Below are positions 35,301 to 46,126 of a stretch of 64,000 bases of DNA, piece after piece. Source of the stretch: Apium graveolens (lineage: Eukaryota; Streptophyta; Magnoliopsida; Apiales; Apiaceae); assembly GCF_009905375.1 (NCBI RefSeq), contig NW_027417198.1:88002-152001 (forward strand). The letters run 5' to 3'. A program made the translations under genes and the position numbers. The notes under the pieces were generated by a model that was given only the letters and a program-made list of their open reading frames with translations, ran no database searches and was not told where the DNA came from. Position 1 is the first letter of the stretch. Every line of letters begins with the position of its first letter.

Positions 35301-35855
35301 ATAAAAACGTAAATTTCGTAATTTTAAATTAATTTCTAAAACACACTTTATACCCGCTTTTAACAAATAACCAAAACAACGCGCGGGTGAAATTGATCCC
35401 GAAAATTTCCAAAATAATTTTAAAATTCTCGGAATATTCCAAACTTAAATAAATATGAGTTTCATAATTTTTGAAGAATTTTAGAATTAAATATGGATTT
35501 TACAAATAAAAGTAATCAGAAAATCATTTAAAGATAAATAATTAATAAAATATTGATTTCTCAATTTTATAAAATCCTAAAAATAATTATTATAATTATA
35601 AAATCATAAAAACAATTTTAGAAACATTCCCAATGTTTATGCAAATAAATTCGCACTAAATCCACTTTTGAAAGTGAAAACAATTCAATACGATCCCATA
35701 ATTAATCGCGCGGACAACCCGGTACACTATAAAGCACATGTGGATAATAATCAAACAACACATAGCGGTCAAAACCAACACACATATCTTATTTATGTAA
35801 TAATTTCTATAACTGCACAATTAAATAATTCAAAAAGAATACACGAGTCGTTATA
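32371..35855 (-). repeat. Tekay-type solo LTR, 3.5 kb
   Basis: 3485 bp with no internal region, flanked by a perfect 5-bp duplication GTTCT (32366-32370 and 35856-35860) inside the Athila gag start. On the minus strand it runs from TATAACGACTCG (TG start mutated to TA) to GGGCGCCACA, matching long Tekay/Del-type LTRs. It is homologous to 15609-18317 in opposite orientation. All ORFs inside it (for example around 34560-34980) are chance: no protein family is recognisable and they change with frame. Its formation implies LTR-LTR recombination that removed the body of a gypsy element. Confidence 0.87.
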
Positions 35856-36977
35856 GTTCTTGTTGAGGAGAAAGTAGAAGAAGAAGTCTTAGTTGAGAAA
35901 GTTGAAGAAGAAGCGATCGTTGTAATGGGAGAACTAGCAGCAAATCCGAAGGCTTTGATGGACTACTCTCAACCAAAGATCAATGATATTTAGTCTATCA
36001 TTGTCAGACCAGCCACCGTGGCTAACACTTTTGAAATTAAGGCTAACACGATTTAGATGGTGCAAAATTCAGTCTAGTTTGGGGGTTCTCCAACGGAAGA
36101 TCCCAACATGCATATTAGAGATTTCATCGAGATCTGCGACACTTCCAAATTCAATAATGTTTCTGAAGATACTGTTAAGCTGAGAATTTTTCCATTCTCT
36201 CTGAGGGATAAAGTTAAGTGTTGGTTGCATTCTCTACCACCTGGCTCTATTACTACTTGGGAAGATCTTGCTCAAAAGTTTCTTACTAAATTCTTCCATA
36301 TGGCAAATCATGGGGTTAATCAGATCACTAGCGTTTGTGAGCTTTGTGCTGGTGTGCATGAGATGGAGCAGTGTGCTATTTCTAGTGAATCATCTTAGTT
36401 CGTGAGCAACTTTCAGAGGTCGCAACAACCAGTTCCAGCCACTTATCATCCCAACAACCGCAATCATCCTAACTTCAGCTGGAGCAACAATCAGAATACG
36501 GTGCAACAACTTTATCATCAGTATGCAGCAAAGCAATTCAACCCTCCTGGTTTTCAACAACCGCAATATGCACCAAGACATCAACTCCAACTTCAACAAG
36601 CTAATGAAAAATCTGAATTGGAGGAGTTGAGGCTCATGTGCAAGAGCCAAGCGGTTTCTATTAAGATCTTGGAGAATCAAATTGGGCAGATTGCCAATGC
36701 CTTGTTGAATCGACAACCCGGAACACTCCCTAGTGACACAGAAGTTCCAGGCAAGAAGAAAGCTAAAGAACAAGTAAAGGCAATTACATTGAGGTCTGGG
36801 AAGGTTGCAAGCCCCGAAAAATCTCAAGTTCCAGAATTTGAAGTTATGGCTAAAGAAGATGTGCAGAAAGAAGAAGAAGTGGAATCAAGGAAGAAAACTA
36901 TGGAACACACTCCTCCTGAGGATAATACAGGGGAGAAACAGATCTATCCTCCACCTCCTTTTCCTAAGAGGTTGTAG
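35856..36977 (+). pseudogene. Athila gag, internally deleted
   Basis: After the Glu/Val repeat the capsid region reads EDPNMHIRDFIEICDTSKFN, RIFPFSLRDKVKCWLHSLPP and TTWEDLAQKFLTKFF, standard for Athila retrotran_gag. A deletion then joins it to the CELCAGVHEMEQC knuckle (a CX2C-H-C variant). A TAG follows at 36398-36400, then the open Gln-rich tail 36402-36977 (QQLYHQYAAKQFNPPGFQQP, LENQIGQIANALLNRQPG, KAITLRSGKV) up to a stop. Several stops near 35990-36070 break the N-terminus. Confidence 0.87.
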
Positions 36978-38931
36978 AAGAAAAAGTTGAATAAGCAATT
37001 TACTAAGTTTCTGGAGGTGTTCAAGAAACTTCACATCAACATACCTTTCGCTGAAGCTCTTGAACAGATGTCTAGCTATGCGAAGTTTATGAAAGGTACC
37101 CTCTCTCTCGGAAAGTGAAGCTCGATAACATAGAGACCGTTGCTCTCACGGATGAAAGCAGTGTTGTACTGCAACAAAAGTTTCCTCCAAAGCTTAAAGA
37201 TCCTGGAAGCTTTACTATTCCTTGCACCATTGGAAACTTGTCGTTCGACAAGTGTTTATGTGATTTGGGAGCTAGCATCAATCTGATGCCTTTGTCTATC
37301 TTCAAAAAGTTGGATTTACCTGATCCAAAGCCTACATATATGTTCGTGCAGTTGGTCGATCGTTCTATTACATATCAACGAGGCATTGTGGAGGATGTCT
37401 TGATCAAGGTGGACAAACTCATCTTTCCTGCTGACTTGGTAATTCTTGATTTCGAGGAGGATAAAAAGATTCCCATAATCTTTGGAAGACCATTCTTGGC
37501 TACTGGCCGAACCTTGATTGATGTACAGAAGAGTGAGCTCACTATGAGAGTACTGGATCAGGATGTGACTTTTAATGTTTTCAATGCCATAAAATTCCCT
37601 ACTGATAATGAGGAGTGCTTAAAAGTGGAATTGGTCGATTATGTAGTTACTTCAGAACTTGATCAAATGCTAAGGTCTGATGCCTTAGAGAAGGCCTTGA
37701 TGGGGAATTCAGATGGTGAAGATGATGAAGGTGATGAGCAGTTGCAGTATTTGAATGCTTATCCTTGGAAGCGAAGGTTGGATATGCCTTTTGAATCTCT
37801 TGGAATGTCAGAAGTCAAAAATGCCGAGGGGTGTCTCAATCCATCTATTGAGGAAGCTCCTACACTCGAGCTTAAACTTTTGCCTGAACACTTGAGGTAT
37901 GCTTTGTTAGGTGATGCACCTACTTTTCCAGTTATTATTGCATCTGAACTTTCAGGTAGTGATGAGAAAAATCTCTTGAAAATTCTGAGAGAGTTCAAAT
38001 CGGCAATTGGATGGACTATAGCAGATATCAAGGGAATCAACCCTTCTTATTGTATGCATAAAATTCTGCTAGAGGAAGGATGTAAGCCGACTGTTGAGCA
38101 ACAGAGAAGGCTAAATCCGATCATGAAAGAGGTCGTGAAGAAGGAAATTCTCAAATGGCTAGACGCAGGGAGTATCTATCCTATTTCTGACAGCTCTTGG
38201 GTGAGCCCAGTTCTGTGTGTGCTGAAGAAAGGAGGCATCACAGTGGTTGCTAATGAGAAGAATGAGCTCATTCCTACTCAAACAGTCACGGGGTGGAGAG
38301 TTTGCATGAATTATAGGAAGCTGCACAAAGCAACAAGGAAGGATCATTTCCCTCTTCCCTTTATTGATCAGATGCTTAACATATTGGCTGGGCAAGAATT
38401 CTATTATCTTCTGGATAGCTATTCGGGTTATAATCAGATTTGCATCACTCCAGAAGATCAGGAAAAAACTACCTTCACCTGTCTGTTTGGTACTTTTGCC
38501 TTCAGAAGAGTTTCTTTTGGGTTATGTGGTGCACCTGCCATATTTCAGAGATGCATGATGGCTATCTTCTCTGACATGATTGGTCAGAATGTGGAGGTGT
38601 TCATGGATGATTTTTCTGTGTTTGGGGATTCTTTCGACGAGTGCTTGCCAAATCTTGGCGCAGTTCTTAAAAGGTGTGTTGAGATCAATCTTATTCTCAA
38701 CTGGGAGAAATGTCACTTTATGGTGCAACAGGGATCATTCTTGGGCACAAGGTCACTAGTAAGGGTCTTGAGGTGGACAAAGCCAAGGTGGGGGTCATTG
38801 AAAACCTTCCTCCACCAATTTCTGTTAAGGGGATTCAAAGTTTTCTTGGTCATGCGGGTTTCTATCGGCGGTTCATCAAGGACTTGTCTAAAATCTCTAA
38901 ACCGTTGTGTAATCTATTAGAGAAAGATGTA
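36978..38931 (+). pseudogene. Athila protease and reverse transcriptase, truncated
   Basis: The open stretch 37115-38920 (601 codons) has the protease (TIPCTIGNLSFDKCLCDLGA, IIFGRPFLATGRTLIDV), a linker, and RT: LKWLDAGSIYPISDS, WRVCMNYRKLHKATRKDHFP, LLDSYSGYNQICI, FGLCGAPAIFQRCM and the active site EVFMDDFSVFG. A frameshift near 38730 moves the continuation (ILGHKVTSKGLEVDKAK, FLGHAGFYRRFIKDLSKI) to another frame. The region ends at LLEKDV where Sire A2 inserted (38932). RNase H and integrase are missing. Confidence 0.92.
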
Positions 38932-39521
38932 TGTTAGGTCACACAACACTATAGAAGGGGGTTGAATACAGTGTAAAATATAATCAAATCGATTTAAAAC
39001 ACAAGTAACAGAAAACAGATGTATTCGATATAATAAACTCTGTTACAATGGAACTGTTCTCTCTTAGTGATGAACAAATATCACGAGAGCTGCTAGGTTA
39101 CAATGTATGATCTTCTCGATGATCGTAACACATATAGTGTAAACCTATGTATGTGTTTATATAGACAAACAGTTACAGATAACTTCTAATTGATATGGAA
39201 TATAATTATGTAAAATATATCAATCAGATATCATATATAATTCTTCTAGTCCTTTGACTGTTTTCATGCATATCTTCTTCTTGTATTAGTCTCGATCTTC
39301 TTTCCTGTAAATCAGCTTCCTTCCTTAACTGTTAGTCCTCCAGTACTTAAGTTCTGATATCCATCTTCTGATATTATCTTCTGATAATCTAAGTCCTGAT
39401 ATCCTTAAGTCCTAACTTCCATGAAGTCTTGATTCCAGTAAGAACTGATATTTCCTGTTAGTTAAGATCTGAAAACTAAACATGAAACATATTAGACATG
39501 ATATCTCAAATATATCCAACA
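38932..39521 (-). repeat. 3' LTR of Sire A2
   Basis: 590 bp from TGTTAGGTCA to CCAACA, followed on the inner side by the purine tract complement (TCTCCCCC, 39523-39530). Orientation and position show that the rest of A2 extends to higher coordinates. The five bases before it (ATGTA) would be the duplication. Confidence 0.9.
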
Positions 39522-40892
39522 ATCTCCCCCAACTTGTAAATTATGCAAGAATGTACAAGTTAATAGATTTGATGATGTCAAAAATATTTAAGTTCAAATG
39601 CAATAAGAGTTTAATAAGACTATTAATTACAACTTACAAAATATCCAGCTTTACCAACATCACTGAATCAATCTGAATCCATAATGATTCTTAACAAAAT
39701 TATTTATCAGATTATCTCCAGCTTTCTTCAGAACTTCAGCTAACTATGCTTTGACCTGCATCGGTTCTTCTTTTTTATTATCACCAATTTGATAAATGGC
39801 TGTTTTGAGAGCTTGAATGGATGTTCTTTCAAGTCCATCACCAAGTCTGATAACCTTAGGATGTGAAGAGTTTTCATTATAACATAAGCATCTTCCTTTC
39901 AGAATAACTTCCACCTTAGCAGAATTCTTCAGCATAGGAATTTCTCTTCCATCACCTTCAGTAATTATTGGAATGTAATGAGAAGTCTTTGTACCAGAGA
40001 TTCTGAATAGATCTCTTATAGCCTTCAAAATGTATTCTGACTATCTTCTTGTAACATCATATTTTACTTCCAGAAGATAGTGAATATGTTGAAGTTCTCT
40101 GATAGACTTATTTAGTACATCAGTATCAGCTAATCTATAAGTCCTTCCATCATTGAGAAATAATATCAATTTCTCTTTTAGATTCTCCTTATCATGAGCA
40201 TCTATCACAACTTGAGCAGACAACACCTTGTCAAGGTGCCTTTATTTAATTTGTTCATATGGTTTGTCTGTCAACATGAAAGGATCTCTTAGAGTAACCT
40301 CTACTCCTGTTTGAATCTTCTCTTCATCAGAACCCTAATCCAGCTTTATCTCTAGGTTGCTTGGATTTCAACCCAAATGTAGCAAGTTGATTAATCATGA
40401 GATTGGATTTTGGTTCAATTGTAGTAGCTTTCTTCCATAACAGCTTTTTCTATCAACAATTGTCATTTTTTCCAAATCAACTTGAGCATTGTCAATAGTT
40501 GATGTCTTGATAGCTTGATCAAAATTTGTTGTTTCTTATGTACCTTCATGTCCTTTATTCTGAATAACAACTTGAGCAGTGTCAGAGGTTATTTTAGAAT
40601 CTTCATTTATCTTTCTTCTTTTCAGAATTTGAACAGTTTCATCTTCAACAAGATTATCATCAGTTACTTGAACCATTTTCCACACTGGTTTCATCAGATC
40701 TTGAGAAGTTTTCAAGTCCAGTGACTTGGTTGGTTCATAAACTTTTCCTTTCCCTTTGTCTTTGGGATCACTCTCAGTCTGTGATCTAGTCTTGAACTTT
40801 GAAGTTTCAGAATTTAACTTTTCCTTGATCACAATACCTTTTTCCTTAGGCCTTGGAGGTTTCTTTGCATCAGAAGCTTTAGACTTAGGATT
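39522..40892 (-). pseudogene. Sire A2 ORF3 C-terminal part
   Basis: Minus-strand segments (40910-40536, 40226-40041, 40028-39744) that are homologous to the A3 ORF3 end at 41495-42411. Recognisable pieces are KGIVIKEKLN, LILFLNDGRTYRLADTDVLN and LRHL-type HIHYLLEVKYDVTRR. They are broken by several frameshifts and stops. A3 inserted at its upper end. The function of ORF3 is unknown. Confidence 0.75.
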
Positions 40893-41494
40893 TGTTATTA
40901 GGTCACACACACTGTAGAAGGGGGGTTGAATACAGTGTATAGCACAATCAAATCGAATTCAAAGAACACAAGTAACATAAAACAAACTTTATAAAACTCT
41001 GTTACAATGTAAAACTGTCCTCTCTCAGTGATGAACAAAGTATCACGAGAGCTGCTAGGGTTACAATGCATATTATTCTCGATAATGATAACACTTATAG
41101 TGTAAACCCTATGTCTGTGTTTATATACTACACAGTTACAAGATAATCACTAATTGATATGGAATATAATTCTACTTCCTAAAATATATCAATCAGATAT
41201 CTTTTCTTCTAAGTATTCTATTCTTTATAGAATTCCTTCTTTATGCATATCTCTTCTTGCGTTTGTCTTGATCTTCTTTCCTTTCAATCAACCGCCTTCC
41301 TTATCTGAAAGTTTCCTTAAGTCCTGATATTATCTCCTGATAAATATCTCCTGAACCTTAAGTTCTGATAACTTAAGTTCTGACTTCAGTATAAGTGCTG
41401 ATTTCCAGGTAAGTACTGATTTGTCCTGTTTAAGTAAGATCTGAAAACTAAACACAAATCATATCAGATATGACATTATCAAATATATCTAACA
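40893..41494 (-). repeat. 3' LTR of Sire A3
   Basis: About 602 bp, TGTTATTAGGTCAC to TCTAACA; the start has three extra bases compared with A1 and A2, so it is placed within a few bases. The purine tract complement (TCTTCCCC) follows on the inner side. It shows that A3 is a separate insertion within A2 ORF3. Confidence 0.87.
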
Positions 41495-42411
41495 ATCTTC
41501 CCCAACTTGTAAATTAGCATAATATACAAGTTTAACAGATATTTGATTATGTCAAAAATATTAAGTACAAATGCATGAAAATTTGACTAGATAACTACAA
41601 CTTATAGTCCTTAAAGCTTTACCAACTTTAACTTCTGATAACAACTTTAGTCTGTATACACATCAGAATTTGAGCAGTTGTAGATCTTGACTTGGCTTCA
41701 ATTACTGATCTCTTCAATGTCAGGAGTTGTTCTGAGATAGTTCTTTAACAAACATCTCTCAGCATATCTGAGTTCATCAATCATTCTCCTTTTAGCATCT
41801 TTAAGCTCTGCAGTATCTTCACCAGTTTGGAAGATAGCATATCTGAGATCATTAATTTTTGCTTTTCTCAACTCCTGATCTAGTCTAATGATATAGGCTT
41901 TGTCAGACTCTAGATTGAATTCAAGTCCCTTAATACCAAGATATGTACTGATCTTTGCAGTATTAGGCTTCATATCAACAATATCACCCTTGTGATCTCT
42001 GTACTTTGGACAATATGTGTTGTCAGACTTTACAGAATAAAGCTTCTTTTGTCTCTGAATTTGAGTCTTCAAATAATTTGCTAGCACTTTCTGTTAATCT
42101 GTTCTTCACTTGAAGTAGGAATAAAACATGTTCTAGTTCCTCAAAATACTTCAGTGGTATAACATTTTCCCTAATATGGTAAACCCTTCCATCTGTCATG
42201 AAATATAACAAGATGTATTCTTTCAAGAAGGTATGGTAAACCATTTGTACAGATTTAAGCTGATTCAATCTTTCAGGAGTTGCTCCAACACCTGGTTCAC
42301 TTAAGGAAATTGGATCATTGGTTGTGTTCTATATTCTTCTTTCATCAGCACTACCCAATCCAGATTTATCTCTTGCTTCCTTTCCAGTAACCACTCTTGC
42401 TTCAAAACCAT
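41495..42411 (-). pseudogene. Sire A3 ORF3 C-terminal end
   Basis: Segments 42268-42023 (YHTFLKEYILLYFMTDGRVY, VIPLKYFEELEHVLFLLQVK) and 42087-41698 (LANYLKTQIQ, AYIIRLDQELRKAKINDLRY, TAELKDAKRRMIDELRYAER, PDIEEISN end) give the end of ORF3. A frameshift lies near 42080. Element B cuts the ORF at 42411; it resumes at 55624. Confidence 0.8.
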
Positions 42412-43470
42412 TGTTAGGAATATATGTGCATTAGTTTGATGATATGTTTAACAAAACACTTAAGTAGAAATCTAGTGTTTGTAGCCTCAACGGATAAGAC
42501 CATTTTGGCTATCCGTTGATGGTGTAGCTTTACTTAGAAATAAGTCTAGTGTTGTAGCACATTTCAGTCTCTGAATTTGAGATATAAATTCTTAAATGTT
42601 GAGGGAAATTATAAGTCATGTTGACTACTAGAGGATATGCAGATAGGAAGGCCAATTGTAAGTATTTCATGCCTTGTAATTTTGTATAAATGAAATGGTG
42701 TCAACGGATAACTTAAAGACCTTCAACGGATGAGAAACAAAGCTTCAACGGATGTCTCTAAAGCTTCAACGGATAACATCCTTCAACGGATGAGTGCATC
42801 AACGGATAGAGCTTCAACTGCTAACACATCAACGGATAAAGCCATCAACGGATGAAGGCTTCAACGGATGTTCTGTTAAATAGCAGTTGACAAGTGGTAG
42901 TTGTACCTACAAACAGAGGCACATGGGTTGACAGAGACAACTGAGATGTGGTAGCCTATTTCAGGAACATCAGAAAAAGCGGCCGTTCTACTCTAGTATA
43001 AAGAGGCAATAGTCAACAATGCACTGGAGTAAAATGGAGAAGAAACAAGTGGAGAACTTATTTTATTATTGTACTTTTTATCTTTGTCTTCACTTGTAAA
43101 CTTGGTGATATATAAACCAAGTAGCAGCTAGTAATTAGACAAGAATTTTTCCAGAGCTGTTTAGAAAAATCTTGAGAGAAAAATTATCTAGTTTGTACTA
43201 GGACGCAGCTGTGATCAACTTCTTGAATCACAGATTTTCTGAAATACCATCTCTGGTGGAACAACAATCCACCAGAAAAGTTTTTAAGGTCTGTTGTGTT
43301 CTTTACATTAGTGTTTGAATATATATCTGTCAGTATTAGCTTAAAGCAATTCATACACTTGTTTATCTTAAACACATAGCCTTTGAAACTGCTCAAAACT
43401 TGAAAAAGTTTTGAGATTTACATTCAACCCCCCTTCTGTAAATCTCATTGTTAGTTCATTAGGAATAACA
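42412..43470 (+). repeat. 5' LTR of Sire B
   Basis: 1059 bp from TGTTAGGAAT to GGAATAACA. It holds eleven copies of CAACGGAT (nine clustered at 42700-42870), and the U5 block TTCAACCCCCCTTCTGTAAA near its end. Confidence 0.97.
43109..43117 (+). promoter_or_regulatory. TATA box of Sire B LTR
   Basis: TATATAAAC, conserved as the same string in Sire A and C LTRs. A second candidate, TATAAAGAGG, lies at 42997. I prefer the conserved one, but the start site is unproven. Confidence 0.45.
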
Positions 43471-43472
43471 AT

Positions 43473-43484
43473 TGGTATCAGAGC
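43473..43484 (+). other. Primer binding site of Sire B
   Basis: TGGTATCAGAGC, two bases after the 5' LTR; complementary to initiator tRNA-Met. Confidence 0.95.
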
Positions 43485-43531
43485 AGGCTCTTGACACACA
43501 AAGAGTTTAAAGATCTTGGAAACTAACAAAG

Positions 43532-45091
43532 ATGAGTAAGAAGGATATTGGAGTAAAAATCCCAGTTCTTGACAAAGACAGTTATCACCATTGGAAGGTG
43601 AAAATGCACCTTCATCTACTCTCCCAAGATGAAGGTTATGTAAACTGCATTGAGAATGGTCCTCACATTCCCCACAAAGTAGCCACAGTTGCTACAGCCA
43701 CAATTGCTGTTGGTCAATCCATTCCAAAACCTAGAGCAGAATGGACAATAGAAGACACAGAAGAAGTCCACAAGGATAAGAAGGCTATGAACATTTTGTT
43801 TAATGGTCTTGACAAGGATATGTTTGATAATGTGACAAATTGCACAATTGCCAAAGAGGTTTGGGACACAATTCAGCTACTGTGTGAAGGTACAGAACAA
43901 GTAAAAGAAAACAAAATGCAGCTTCTCATTCAACAATATGAGTATTTTCATTTTGAAGAAAATGAATCTTTAAATGACACATTCAATAGATTCCAAAAGC
44001 TGTTGAATGGACTGAAGCTGTATGGTAGAGTGTACCAGGTGAAGGATTCAAATCTTAAATTTTTAAGATCCTTGCCAAAGGAATGGAAACCCATGACTGT
44101 CTCCTTAAGAAACTCTCAAGATTATAAGGACTTCACTCTTGAAAGATTATATGGAATCTTGAAGACTTATGAACTAGAGCTGGAACAGGATGAGGTATTG
44201 GAGAAGGGAAGAAAGAAAGGAGGTTCAGTTGCCTTGGTAGCTGAAAATGAGAAAGAATGCAGACAAGAAACTGTGAGATCAACATTAAACTCCAAAGATG
44301 GCACAAGCAAATCAGAATCAAGCAAGGGTAAGGAGCAAGTTGCTGAGAATGAAGACAACTCCAGCCAAGATGACTCTGATGGTATTGATGAGCATCTTGC
44401 ATTTCTGTCCAGAAGATTTGCAAAGATGAAATTTAGGAAAAACACTAGAGCCACTAAACCTCAGAAGAACATGGTGGACAAATCCAAGTTCAAGTGTTTC
44501 AATTGTGGTATAAGTGGACACTTTGCAAGTGAGTGCAGAAAGCCAACTTCTGAAAAGAAGAAATTTGACCAAGTAGATTACAAAAAGAAATATTTTGATC
44601 TGCTCAAGCAAAAGGAGAGGGCTTTCATTACTCAAGAAAAAGACTGGGCAGCTGATGGAGAAGAAGAGGATGAAGATGTGGAATATGTCAACTTGGCTCT
44701 CATGGCTGATTCTGAGGAAAATGAAGTTATTTCATCAAGCAACCAAGTAATCACTACTGATTTAACACAGCTTACTAAAGAAGAGTGCAATGATGCTTTT
44801 AATGACATGTCTACTGAACTATATCATTTGCGTGTGTCTCTTAAATCTCTTGCTAAAGAAAATAGTAGGATTAAAGAGAACAATTTGTTTTTAAGTAATA
44901 GAAATGCTGTGTTAGAAGATAAGTTGATTGACCTAGAAAAAACTAAGCTACATTGTATATCTGTTGAAAATGAACTAGCTGAATCTGTTAAGAAAGTAGA
45001 AATACTTTCTAATCAATTAGAGAGAGAGCAAGAGGTGATTAAAGCCTGGAAGACATCTAGGGATGTTAGTGCTCAAATTGTCAAGGTCTAA
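43532..45091 (+). CDS. Sire B Gag (519 residues, stop within Gag region)
   Basis: Capsid and nucleocapsid protein of the element; the ATG lies 47 bases after the primer site. It has the UBN2-like capsid domain (residues about 1-230: DSYHHWKVKMHLHLL, EVWDTIQLLCEGTEQVKEN, LNDTFNRFQKLLNGLKLYG, LKFLRSLPKEWKPMTVSL), an acidic stretch, the zinc knuckle CFNCGISGHFASEC at about residues 322-335, and a coiled-coil tail (residues 425-510). The TAA at 45089-45091 lies in VKV-stop-GIESFCETAW, where reading continues in the same frame at 45140. The site probably was CAA (Gln), so this looks like a C-to-T nonsense change. Confidence 0.92.
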   Translation: MSKKDIGVKIPVLDKDSYHHWKVKMHLHLLSQDEGYVNCIENGPHIPHKVATVATATIAVGQSIPKPRAEWTIEDTEEVHKDKKAMNILFNGLDKDMFDNVTNCTIAKEVWDTIQLLCEGTEQVKENKMQLLIQQYEYFHFEENESLNDTFNRFQKLLNGLKLYGRVYQVKDSNLKFLRSLPKEWKPMTVSLRNSQDYKDFTLERLYGILKTYELELEQDEVLEKGRKKGGSVALVAENEKECRQETVRSTLNSKDGTSKSESSKGKEQVAENEDNSSQDDSDGIDEHLAFLSRRFAKMKFRKNTRATKPQKNMVDKSKFKCFNCGISGHFASECRKPTSEKKKFDQVDYKKKYFDLLKQKERAFITQEKDWAADGEEEDEDVEYVNLALMADSEENEVISSSNQVITTDLTQLTKEECNDAFNDMSTELYHLRVSLKSLAKENSRIKENNLFLSNRNAVLEDKLIDLEKTKLHCISVENELAESVKKVEILSNQLEREQEVIKAWKTSRDVSAQIVKV

Positions 45092-45139
45092 GGAATTGAA
45101 TCATTTTGTGAGACTGCCTGGGATAAAAACAAAAAGAAA

Positions 45140-45946
45140 ATGGAATTAATTGATGGGCTGTCAACGGATGTGGAATCAACGGATGATGAAAATTATCCGG
45201 TGAAGGAAAAAAAGGAGCATCCGTTGAAGGTTCCTCAATTAAAACAGGCAGATGTTTCTAAAAGTGAAAATCTAAAGAAACTCAACAAAAAGTTTGGTTC
45301 AACTTCCAAGAACTTTGTCAAAGAAGAAGCAAGCACATCCAAAGATTTCAGTAAGGTGAATATAGGACACATGACCTTAGAACAGTTAAAGAATAGGCTC
45401 AAAGTGGTTGAGGATAAAAAGGAAACTAAAAGGAAATCTAATAGAAATGGGAAGGTAGGGGTTAACAAACATAACAATTACACACCTGATAAGTATGCTC
45501 CTAGAAAAAGCTGTGTGCATTGTAGTAGTGTTAATCATCTATTTGCTAATTGCAAATCTATTAAGAAAACTCCCATACCTGTGCCCTCTTCCATGCCTAA
45601 TATGTCTGCATCACCTCTGCATGCTATGCCTGTTATGTCTCAACAGAATCCTTATGCACATTTTGCAAACATGCCATATTTTAACAATCCTTATCTTGCT
45701 GCATTTAGTATGCCTCAATTGCCATACAATATGCCAATATGGAATAACATGCTTGCACAATCCATGCCTTATCAAATTCCAAATGTGCTAAATGATTCTG
45801 TGACTAACCCTACACCTCAACCAACTACATCTAAGATCAAGGTTGACTCAAAGTTACCTAAGTCTAAAGATGCAGGAGGAATGAAGTCTAGGAGAAAGGC
45901 TAACAAGAATGGACCCAAGGAAACTTGGGTACCAAAATCAACTTGA
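45140..45946 (+). pseudogene. Sire B Gag-side linker with second zinc knuckle
   Basis: In the same frame as Gag after the TAA. Residues 10-40 are coded partly by the word TCAACGGAT (STDVESTDDE). A basic stretch (RKSNRNGKVGVNKHNNY) leads to a second knuckle CVHCSSVNHLFANC (CX2CX4HX4C), then a Met/Pro/Asn-rich region and the end KETWVPKST followed by TGA. Homologous to A1 4039-4572. The protein is cut off from Gag by the TAA, so it is called a pseudogene segment. Confidence 0.8.
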
Positions 45947-45965
45947 TTGATTTTATGGTGTGCAG

Positions 45966-46126
45966 GGAAAAAGAAGAAATCTATGGTACTTGGACAGTGG
46001 CTGTTCAAGACACATGACAGGAGATTTCTCCCTGCTCACAGAGTTTAAGGAGAGAGCTGGCCCTAGCATAACCTTTGGAGATGACAGCAAAGGGTTTACT
46101 ATGGGATATGGCTTGATTTCAACAAG
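45966..46126 (+). pseudogene. Sire B protease, N-terminal half with frameshift
   Basis: In the +1 frame relative to the linker: LWYLDSGCSRHMTGDFSLL holds the retropepsin DSG, then GPSITFGDD and MGYGLIS. A one-base loss near 46122-46126 then shifts the reading to the pol frame ([19 protein letters not shown]). The protease would process the polyprotein. The frame change from linker to protease also occurs at the same place as two stops in A1. Confidence 0.8.

Larger units (their letters stand above)
30740..38931 (+). mobile_element. Athila-type Ty3/gypsy element, 5' part
   Basis: The plus-strand element has a 5' LTR (30740-32150), a tRNA-Asp-type primer site, gag, protease and RT. A Tekay-type solo LTR (32371-35855) splits gag and the Sire A2 element cuts the RT/RNase H region at 38932. 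The lost remainder (RNase H, integrase, 3' LTR) should lie beyond the Sire stack, outside the window. Gag has an internal deletion and pol a frameshift, so the copy was already dead. Confidence 0.9.

Noticed and set aside
42699..42870. CRISPR-like series of short repeats with spacers
   Set aside because: The repeat is only 9 bases, spacing is irregular (about 12 to 35), it occurs in both orientations elsewhere, and the setting is a plant LTR.
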